From Larix kaempferi (taxonomy: Eukaryota > Streptophyta > Pinopsida > Pinales > Pinaceae), in the NCBI GenBank assembly GCA_027924585.1, contig BSBM01000871.1:372001-436000 (forward strand): a stretch of DNA of 64,000 nucleotides, written 5' to 3'. Every line of letters begins with the position of its first letter. The first letter of the stretch is position 1. Made by a program: the position numbers and the translations under genes. Under the pieces are notes generated by a model. The model ran no database searches and had not been told where the DNA came from. It saw only the letters and a program-made list of their open reading frames with translations. Below, in pieces: positions 55,610 through 64,000 of the stretch.

Positions 55610-56588
55610 TCCCAAATGCTCGTTGTGCGATGAGTTAGGCCATGCGACCCATTAGTGTCCACAGTTACCAACCTTACAGGAACACATGCAGATGCTCGAC
55701 GACGACCCCAACATCCCGGTTGTCGAACTAAACCCCACCCCCAAGCCGAAAGACAAATCCCTGCGTACCAACCACCCCTGTGCCATATGCGGTGTTTACG
55801 GGCACTACTCCCATCATTGTCCCGATCTCCTGGATTACAGAGCAGCTCTCTATGAGATGAACAATCTGGATCTTGAGACAGCACCACCCACCATTGAGGA
55901 GATCTACCCCCCGGTCTCTTCCCGTTCAGGAGAGGTTAATACCATTTATATGATCTCTTCAACCACTACCCTCTCGTCAACTGATTTGATGACACAAACT
56001 TTCCGTATTGATGAGGATATTCTCGAGGCCCTCACTGCCCCGGATTATCCCTGGGATGATATGCATCATCATTCCTACTTCATCCCATAAGAATCCTCCT
56101 CTAGCATAGCCACCCAATTCGCGGTTGAATCCAAAGACTTCCTCCCCACCAAGGTTGACTGGTTCAAGGACCCTATTCCTGCTCCTGACACCTTCGAGGA
56201 GGGTAACATGGCCAACATCTCACCCGTCATCCACATAGATATCTCTGACCCACCTGGCGTCAATGAATGCATTACTTTAGGAGCATCTTGCAGTGAGTAT
56301 GAGATTGAGGAGTACAAAAAACTCTTCCAGGAATTCCGTGATGTCTTTTCCTGGTCCTATACCGAAGTACCCGGTCTTGACCCCGCCATCATAGAGCACC
56401 ACCTTGACACCTCTGAGTCAAGGGGCATACTAGATTCCCTCGACCCTGGGATAGGGGGCATGATCAATCATTTTGAACCTTCCCCATTACATCTATCTCA
56501 GCACGTCAATGAACCCATTGTTCAAACCCACACATATGTGATCCATAATCACAAACCCCATGCACATAGCATGGGGGCACGTCATTAA
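55605..56588 (+). pseudogene. Element C frame continued: two zinc knuckles and truncated pol start
   Basis: The frame continues from 40,016. It has a first knuckle CSLCDELGHATH followed by TAG (55,653-55,655) where Gln is likely and then CP, and a second, intact knuckle CAICGVYGHYSHHC (C-X2-C-X4-H-X4-C) near 55,785-55,825. An acidic linker ends at TAA (56,088-56,090). The same frame reopens, and near 56,320-56,405 carries EFRDVFSWSYTEVPGLDP, which matches the segment just before reverse transcriptase in element B (FRDVFAWSYEEMPGIDP). The similarity ends at about 56,405, so the rest of pol is deleted. Confidence 0.8.
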
Positions 56589-57294
56589 CCCTGCTCACTT
56601 TTTCACACTTGTGATCTCACCCATTTTTGAGGTCACATATCACTTGTAGATTTGATTTGATTCGATACACCTAGTATTCTGCCCCTGCAGGTCATCATTT
56701 CTCCCCACCACTACATCCTTGGCTTGTTGGACTCACCTTTATTTTTTCCCCGTCATTTTTTGCACATTTATTAGATGCCACTAGTCGCCTCTGTTTACGT
56801 GCCACATCGACCATTCTCCGTTTTTCCCATATTTTATATCATCGGATTCATTTTTTCGAGCCGGTGATGATGCTTGAGATCATTTCTCGCTATCACCCAT
56901 CGATTTTTTGGGTATTTTTCCAGAATGCCCCCGTCGCCTCGGTGTACGTGCCACATCGGTCGTTACCCATTTTTGACACTCTTTATATCGCCGGATTCAT
57001 TTTTCCGAGCTTGTGAGGATGCTTGAGATCATTTCTCGCTTTCACTTGTTACAATTTCAACATTGTGTCCCGACACCTTGCTGCCTCGGTTTGCATGTCA
57101 CATCGGCCGCCATCGGATTGTTCCACACTTTTACATGAGCCATTCACTCCTGTCATACTGCAAATGTTTCGTTATTTTTCCACCATTCCATTCACCCCGC
57201 AAGGAGGCCCACCAGTGTTCCCCCCTACCCTCGTTCTTGGTCATCATTACTGTTCCTTGATTGAACACTTCCTCCTTGCTTGGCCATTCCTTTT
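56589..57294 (+). repeat. Element C 3' non-coding region with 149 bp tandem repeats
   Basis: Two direct repeats at 56,784-56,896 and 56,933-57,045 are offset by exactly 149 bp and share ACGTGCCACATCG, the CGGATTCATTTTT block and GATGCTTGAGATCATTTCTC. A third partial copy starts near 57,081. Each full copy contains interleaved complementary arms (CGAG/CTCG with GGTGAT/ATCACC in the first). No gene is present. Confidence 0.75.
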
Positions 57295-57798
57295 GTTCGG
57301 TATAATTTTATCCCTTTTTCGGGCCGGACAAGTCCTTTACGAAAAAGGCACTTAGGGAGTTTCCGTTAAGCTCTTTTCTGACTCCTAAAACAATGAAAAG
57401 ATCACCGAGCAATCTTGCTTCCTTTCATGCTCGTTAAAGTACCTGAAAGGGCGTCTATCTGGTATAAGTTTAACCCTTTTCCAGACTTGGTAGACTAATT
57501 ACAAAAAAGGAATACTCTAGTCACACCGGCTAGAAGAGTTCTTCATTGCATCCTTTTATGCTTCTTTGGGCCTTGGAGACCAAACATACGAAAAAGCAGC
57601 CCCCTGGAGTCTTCTTATTTTCTTTTAGACTCTCTAAAATTGAAAGCAACCATGAGCATGAACTGTCATGGGCTCGTAAAATCCACACGACAGTACCATT
57701 CCATCATTTCAGAGTCTTCTTATCGCTTTCAGACTCCTTAAAATTGAAAGCAACCACGAGCATGAACTGTCTTGGGCTCATATAAATCCACATGATAG
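57295..57798 (+). other. Array of H-type pseudoknot-like units in element C
   Basis: Sense (plus) strand units: GTTCGG 57295-57300 / CCGGAC 57324-57329 interleaved with CCTTTTTCG 57313-57321 / CGAAAAAGG 57340-57348. GGAGT 57356-57360 / ACTCC 57381-57385 with TCTTTTC 57372-57378 / GAAAAGA 57395-57401. CGAGC 57406-57410 / GCTCG 57429-57433 with CCTTTCA 57421-57427 / TGAAAGG 57444-57450. Further units near 57,450-57,510 and 57,610-57,798, including GAGTCT/AGACTC with GCTTTC/GAAAGC. Loops in the third example are 10, 1 and 10 nt, typical of an H-type pseudoknot. The order X, Y, X', Y' and the A-rich last loop agree with the sense strand of A and B. Confidence 0.78.
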
Positions 57799-58764
57799 TA
57801 TCATTTTACACACACTTCTTCTTGTTCCTTAACCCATGAAGAAGTCCCCCCCCGTGCCTCCTGGCACTATGATCGATCATCTCGGCAGCACCCCCAATCA
57901 GGTCGCCTTTGTTCAGAGTATTCTGCAGTCTCCTGCCATTTTATACCAGCTTGAGTCTCCCTCAACCCAGTTACCCTCCCAGATCCAATACAGTTATGAT
58001 CCCTTTCCCCTCAGTCAGTTTCATATGCTTCCAGATCATCCCCATTATCGTACTCTGAACAAAGGAAGTTTGAGTCCACCCACTCTGCTTGCCGAGTTGT
58101 CCCCCCACAGTTTGTCAGTCCTGCCCTCAGTACTATCACATTTCGGTTCTCCACCTCGCGCTCCTGTCAAGGAAACCTCATTGCCTTGATAGTTGCAGGT
58201 CTCCCTCTATCGATGACAGCACCTCTATTCCAGAGGATAGGCCCAGAGATCCCTACGCCTTGGACTTATCACCATCTGTGGTAAGTGCCTACGGACCATT
58301 TTGAGAGGAGTCATCATTGCCTCTCCGAGTGGTTGTTTCTCACATGCTCGACTTTAGCACCTTGATCGCATCGTCGAGAATCGCGTAGGGTTATATCCCA
58401 TCAGTTTTTAGTCGAAGACCCCGGATTTCACCCGACTCTAGCACATTGGTGAGTCACTTCGGAACGCCTAGTTATATGTTCCTGTGGATGTCCAGGCTGC
58501 GTTGGCGATTGTATTTGGAATCCATCCAGCTATATGCTTCCTTGAGTACCCATTTCAGTTCCATCCCAGTGTACCATCGAGGTTCTTGCTCCCAGTCATT
58601 ATGATCCAGCAGCTCATCAGTTCCTCTGGTACCCCAGTCAACAGCACTGTTGATGTTCCAGTGCACCAGTTCTTTAGTTCACACATGGTCCTCCCAGCAG
58701 TATGTCCCAGATTTGTGTCCCCTCTGGACACTTATGATGTACACAGTGGTTATCTATGTATTTA
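57799..58764 (+). other. Element C 3' non-coding region, no recognised gene
   Basis: A 117-codon open frame at 57,836-58,189 (Pro/Ser/Leu-rich) and a 120-codon frame at 58,484-58,846 have no domain I recognise; I treat them as chance frames. Base composition is even and no tandem structure is obvious here. Confidence 0.5.
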
Positions 58765-59010
58765 CAGGTCCCCCTTTTCGGGCCTTATAGTTCTTTTTAT
58801 GTATCTTGATATGAGCATGGGTATGCCCGCCTCGTCCATATATTGAGATTATTCCTCAGTCAGTATTTGAGGTCATGTATATGTCAGGTCCCCATTTTTT
58901 GGACCCCATTGTTATTGTTATGTTATATCCTGATACGAGCATGGGTATGCCCGCCTCGTCCATATGATCAGATGATTCCTCATCCATTATTGAGGTTATG
59001 TACTCTTAGT
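58765..59010 (+). repeat. Tandem repeat of about 120 bp with conserved hairpin
   Basis: Two copies start at 58,765 and 58,885 with CAGGTCCCC. Each contains a GGTCC/GGACC-like pair and then the hairpin with the core GAGCATGGGTATGCCCGCCT (58,811-58,835 and 58,935-58,959). The hairpin also occurs once in element B (41,085-41,109) on its sense strand. Confidence 0.75.
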
Positions 59011-59138
59011 TCTTGCAGTTGTTCGGGATCGTTGTTCCGGGCTTTAGTTTGTTTCTTCTCTTCTCTCCACACCCCAGAAAAACCATTCATGACTTATGAT
59101 GTCCATCGGCCATACAATGAGCTCCTGCCCTCGCACAT

Positions 59139-59150
59139 CAGGGGGCAATC
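59139..59150 (+). other. Polypurine tract of element C
   Basis: CAGGGGGCAATC directly before TGTTAACACC. It resembles the A and B tract and marks the start of the 3' LTR. Confidence 0.75.
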
Positions 59151-59875
59151 TGTTAACACCCAAAAAGTGTTCACTACCTCATCTGCCACATTACATGGCT
59201 CATTTGTCCATTTTCCTACCATATTTCCCTTAAAAACCCTAAAAATCCCACTAAAAAGCCTCCAAAAGGCCACAAAACCATCAAAATAGCCTCAAAAAGG
59301 CTAAAAAACCCCCTTTTCCTCCAAAAATATCCAAAATTCCTCTAAAATAACAAAAATCCCCTAAAAAGGGAATAAAAAATATAAAATAATGAGGAAAAGG
59401 AGGAAAAAACCCTATACAGCTACCCAAAACCATATGGTTCCCAAAACCATGGGTCAACACTCCATTACCAAAAAACTATAAATAGGTGATGGAGACCCCT
59501 TATTTCACATCCACAATCAAGTATACCCTTACTCTGCCAAAATATCTCTTGAAACCCTAGCTCACCATTGAGCCACTTTCACCTTGAGATCCCCTTTTGG
59601 CCCATTTCCACCATTGGAGAAAGAGAAGGAGCACATTGGAGCTTGGAGCAACCCTCTTGGACATTGCAAGGGCTTCATCAACCTCCACATTGGAGGTAAT
59701 ATCAATACAAAAACCATTATTTAAATTTGTTGTTTATGTTTCATGCACATGTTTTAGAGTAGTTTTACATTTCTATTTTAGCTTAATAATTTCCATTTAC
59801 TGAACTGCTACTAAGGAGTCCCTTCTCCTTAGTAGGTGCTCATTTGCACAAGCTAGGGGTAAAACCCTAGCTACA
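59151..59875 (+). repeat. Element C, 3' LTR (only copy)
   Basis: It starts TGTTAACACC after the polypurine tract and ends most plausibly at GCTACA before the satellite, giving 725 bp with TGT/ACA ends. It has no sequence similarity that I can see to the A or B LTR beyond the terminal bases. No 5' LTR partner is present in the window, so the right boundary is inferred from the CA end and the satellite junction. Confidence 0.7.
59477..59484 (+). promoter_or_regulatory. TATA box of element C 3' LTR
   Basis: TATAAATA on the plus strand about 325 bp into the LTR. Being in the 3' LTR, it would drive transcription outward into the satellite's C/T-rich strand. Confidence 0.65.
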
Positions 59876-61295
59876 AACCTCTAATAGCCAATCTCACTCT
59901 CTCTCTAAACCTTTGACCTCCAATATTTATTTCTCTCTCTCAAAACCTGAAGCCCCAAATCTCCCTCTCTAAATCCATAACACTCAATCTCTCTCTCTTT
60001 AAAACCCTAATCTCAATCTCTGACTCTAAAATCCTAACCCCCAATCTCTCTCTCTCTCTCTAAACCCATAACCACCTATATCTCTCCCTCTCTCTCTCAT
60101 CGCCAAACCCTTATCTCCAATCTATTTCTCTCTCTCTCTCTCTCTCTATTTAACCCCAAAAAAATCTCTCTCTAAACCATAAACCATTGTCTCTCCCTCA
60201 CTCTCTCTCTAAACCCTTAAACCCAAATCTCTCTCTCTCTCTCTCTAAACCCCTAACCCCTAGTATCTCTTTCTCTCTCTAAACCCCTAACCCCTAGTAT
60301 CTCTTTCTCTCTCTAAAACCCTAAACTCTAATATCTCCCTTAATCACTAGCCTCCTATCTATCTCTCTCTCTCTAAACCCCCAACCCCCAATCTCTCTCT
60401 CTCTCTCTCTCTCTCTAAACCCTTAAATCCCAATCTCTCACTCCATCTCTATCCCACTGTGTAAACCCCTAACCCCTGATCTCTCTCTTTCCCTCTCTCT
60501 CTCTCTCAATCCCTAACCCCCAAACTCTCTTTTTCTCCCCCTCTCTCTCTATCTATCTAAAACCCTAACCCCCACTCTCTCCATCTCTCTAAACCCCTAA
60601 CAACCAATATCACTCTCTCTTTGAACTCCTGCACCTTGATATTTATTTCTCTCTGTCTAAATCCCAATCCCCAATCTCTCTCTCTCTCTATACCCATAAC
60701 ACCCAATATCTCTTTCTCACTATCTATATATCTATCTAAACCCCTAGCCCCAATCTCTCTCTCTCTCTCTCTACACCCCTAATCTTAATCTCTCTCTCTC
60801 TAAGCCCCTAACCCCCAATCTCTTTCTCTCTCTTTAAAAACCTAGCAACCAAACTCTCCCTCTCTCTAAACCCCTAATCTCAATCTCTCACTCTAAAACC
60901 ATAACCCCTAATCTCTCTCTCTAAACCCATAACCACCTATATCTCTCCCTCTCTCTCTAATCCCCAAACCCTTAACCCCCAATCTCTCCCTCTCTCTAAC
61001 CCAAAAAATATCTCTTGCTCACTCTCTCTCTAAATAGTTAACCCCAAATGTCTCTCTCTCTCTCTCTAAACCCCTAACCCTCAGTCTCTCTTTCTCTCTC
61101 TAAAACCATAAACTCAAATATCTCCCTGAACCGTTAACCTCCAATATATCTATCTCTCTCTAAACCCCTAACCCCCAATCTCTCTCTCTCTCTAAACCCT
61201 TAAACCCCAATCTCTCACTCCATCTCTATCCCTCTATCCAAACCCCTAACTCCTGATCTCTTTCTTTCTCTATCTCTCTCTCAATCCATCACCTC

Positions 61296-61327
<32 letters not shown>

Positions 61328-63192
61328 AAAACCCTAACCCCCATTCTCTCTATCCCTCTAAAACCCTAACAACCAATATCACTCTCTCTTTGAACCCCTA
61401 CACCTTGATATTTCTTTCTCTCTATCTAAATCCCAAGCCCCAATCTCTCTCTCTCTCTACCCATAACACCCAATCTCTCTCTCACTATCTATATATCTAT
61501 CTAAACCCCTAACCCCAATCTCTCTCTCTCTCTCAACCCCTAATCTCAATCCCTCTCTCTCTAGGCCCCTAACACCCAATCTCTTTCTCTCTCTCTCTAA
61601 AAACCTAGTACCCAATCTCTCTCTCTCTCTCTAAACCCGTAACGGTCAATATTTTTCTCTCTATCTAAACCCATAACCTCCAATATATATCTTTCCCTTT
61701 CTCTCTAAACCCCTAAAAACCCATCCCCCTCTCTCTCTAAATCCCTAACCCCCAATATATATATATATATAAATACCTAACCCCCGAAATATATATATCT
61801 CTCTCTAAACCCTTACACGTTAAATATCTCTCTCTCTCTCTCTATAAACCCTTAACCCCCATTCTCTCTCTCTCTCTCTCTCTTTCTAAAACCATCACCC
61901 CAAATATCCCTCTCTCTCTCGCTAAATCCCTAAATCCCAATCTCCCTCTCCCTCTCCTACTCTCTCAATGTAAACCTATAACCTTCAATCTCTCTATCCC
62001 TCTCTAAACAACTAAATACAAATCTCTCTCTTCCTCTCAACACCTAACCCCAAATCTCTCACTTTCTATCTCTCTCTCTCTAAAACACTAACCCCAATCT
62101 CTCTCTCTCTCTAAAACCATAATCCCTAATCTCTCTCTCTAAACCCCTAATGATCAATCATTTTCTCTCTCTCTCTCTCTCTCTAAACCCCTAACCATTA
62201 ATATATATCTCTCCCTTTCTCTCTAAACCCCTAAAACCCAATCTCTCTCTCTCTCTCTCTAAATCCCTAATCCCCAAAGTATTTATCTCCTCTGAACCCT
62301 AACCCCTGAAATATCTCTCTGTCTAAACCCCTAACCCACAATCTCTTTCTCTCTCTAAAATCCTAACACTAAATATCCCTCTATCTCTCTCTAAATACCT
62401 AAACCCCAATCTCTCTAACTCTCTATCAACCTAAACATCTAACCTTCAATATCTCTCTTTCACTCTCTCTTTCTCTAAACCCCTAAACCTCTCTCTCTCT
62501 AAACGCCTAACCCACAAACTCCCTCTTAACACATATCCCACAATATCTCTCTCTCTCTAAATCCATCCACAATCTCTCTCTCTCTCTATAAATCCATAAA
62601 CACAAATCTCTCTCTCTCTAAAACCCTAACCATAAATCTCTCTCTCTCTCTCTCTAAACACCTAACCCCAAATCTCTCTATTTCAATATCACTCTCTCTA
62701 AACCCCTTACCCCAATATCACTCTCTCTCTCTAAACCCCTAACCCATATTCTCTCTCTCTCCCCAAACCCCAATCTCTTTGTCTCTCTCTAAATCCCTAA
62801 CCCCAAATCTCTCTCTTGCTCTCTTTAAACACCTAATCCCTAGTCTCTCTCTCTCTCTCTCTAAACCCTTAATCTCTCTCTCTCTAAACTAATTTAACCC
62901 ATGTAATAATAACACCTAAATATTGCTCTCTCTCTATCTCTCTCCCACTCTCTTTTTAAACCAATAAAATCCATTCTCTCTCTCCCCCTCTCCCTCTTTT
63001 TAAACCAATAAACTCCATTCTCTCTCTATCTCTAAACCCATATCTCTCTCTCTAGATCCCTAACTCCCAATCTCTTTTTCTCTCTAAACCCCTAGCCCCT
63101 AATCTCTCTCTCTCTCTCCCTCTCTCTCTCTCTCTAAACCCCTAAACCTGAAACCAACCTCTCTCTCGCTTTCAACCTAAACCTCTAACCTT

Positions 63193-63229
<37 letters not shown>

Positions 63230-64000
63230 AACTGCTAACGCCCAAACTCTATCTTTCTAAACCCCTAACAAACAATATCCCTCTCTCTCTCTCTCTCTCT
63301 AAACCCTTAACCACAAATCTCTCAATCTAAACAACTAACCACAAATCTCTCTCTCTCTCTCTAAAACACTAACCCCCAATCTCTCTCTCTCTAAACATTT
63401 TACCCTCAATATCCCTCTCTCTTTCACTAAACTCATAACCTACAATCTTTCTCTCTAAAGCTTTAACCTCCATTCTCTCTCTCTCTCAACCCCTAAACTA
63501 CAATATCTATCTCTAAATCCCTAACCCAAAATCTCTCTTTCTCTCTAAAGCACGAAACTCCAATCTCTCTCTTCCTTTAAACCCCTAATCCCTAATATCT
63601 CTCTCTAAACCCTTAATATCCAATCTCTCTCTCTCTCTCTCTATAAAATCATAACCTCCTATATCTCTCTGTCTCTTTATATTCCCCAAACCCTTAACCC
63701 CCAATCTATTTATCTCTCTCTCTCTAACCCCCAAAATATCTCTCTTTAAACCCCTAAACCACAGTCTCTAACTCACTCTCTCTCTAAACCCTAAACCCCA
63801 AATCTCTCTCTCTCTCTCTCAACCTGTAACCTTGGATCTCTCTCTTTCTAAACCCATAACTCCCAATCTCTCTTTCCCTCTCTAAAACCCTAACCTCCAA
63901 TATCTCTCTAAACTGCTAACCCCTAATCTCTCTCTCTCTCTCTCTCTAAACCCCTAACCCCTAATATCTCTCTCTCTAAACCCCTAAAACCCAATCTCTC
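59876..64000. repeat. CT-rich minisatellite (right block), with uninterrupted paralogue of the A insertion site
   Basis: Same unit grammar. 59,876-62,208 is collinear with 15,905-17,741, and 62,208-64,000 with 26,988 to about 28,780. The stretch around 62,195-62,215 reads straight through the point where element A sits, with one TATAT. 60,315-62,215 also matches 35,418-37,383. No gene is present. Confidence 0.92.

Larger units (their letters stand above)
55605..59875 (+). mobile_element. Element C, right part
   Basis: This continues C after element B: zinc knuckles, start of pol, then a large deletion removing reverse transcriptase, RNase H and integrase, followed by the 3' non-coding region, polypurine tract and 3' LTR. 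It ends at CTACA directly against satellite. Confidence 0.85.

Noticed and set aside
55345-55887. 180-codon minus-strand frame across the B LTR/C junction, and 40,699-41,253
   Set aside because: They cross LTR boundaries and read antisense to gag-related sequence; chance frames.
57836-58189. 117-codon frame in element C downstream of the array
   Set aside because: Starts at an ATG but shows no family resemblance and is not conserved in A or B; left as a possibility only.

Overview
The window is repetitive, heterochromatin-like DNA from a land plant. The background is a CT-rich minisatellite whose units carry degenerate copies of the plant telomere heptamer CCCTAAA, and the inserts are LTR retrotransposons of the Tat branch of Ty3/Gypsy (arginine-type primer site, pol followed by a second RNase H). 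I see no host gene, tRNA or rRNA. The species cannot be named from this; a large-genome plant is likely.

Layout. 1-17,741: minisatellite. 17,742-26,987: element A, 9.2 kb, minus strand, two LTRs, TSD TATAT, no reverse transcriptase or integrase. 26,988-37,383: minisatellite. 37,384-59,875: element C, plus strand, 5'-truncated, pol mostly deleted, 3' LTR present. C is split at 40,016/55,605 by element B (40,017-55,604, 15.6 kb, minus strand, LTRs with one mismatch in 942 bp, TSD GCTCC). 59,876-64,000: minisatellite, including an uninterrupted paralogue of the site where A inserted.

Element B is the probable autonomous partner. On the minus strand it reads: 5' LTR, primer site, leader, long-tailed Gag, one in-frame TAA, zinc knuckle, protease, reverse transcriptase, decayed RNase H, integrase, then a separate intact-looking RNase H. 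Between that RNase H and the 3' LTR lies an oppositely oriented gene with its own TATA box, a 5'UTR intron and two coding exons, encoding a protein that resembles the plant mobile domain. A and C retain LTR and terminal signals plus zinc-knuckle/protease remnants and look non-autonomous.

The most unusual signal is in the non-coding 3' regions of all three elements: a run of 45-65 nt units, each with two interleaved complementary arm pairs (X, Y, X', Y'), the topology of an H-type RNA pseudoknot, with an A-rich third loop in the sense strand. Arms differ between units but stay complementary. There are about 12 units in B, at least 15 in A and about 7 in C. A second recurrent structure is a GC-rich palindrome present in the B LTRs, the B leader and the antisense gene's intron, with a compensated variant in A. 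A third is a hairpin shared by B and C. These structural signals, rather than the proteins, are the best candidates for something undescribed.
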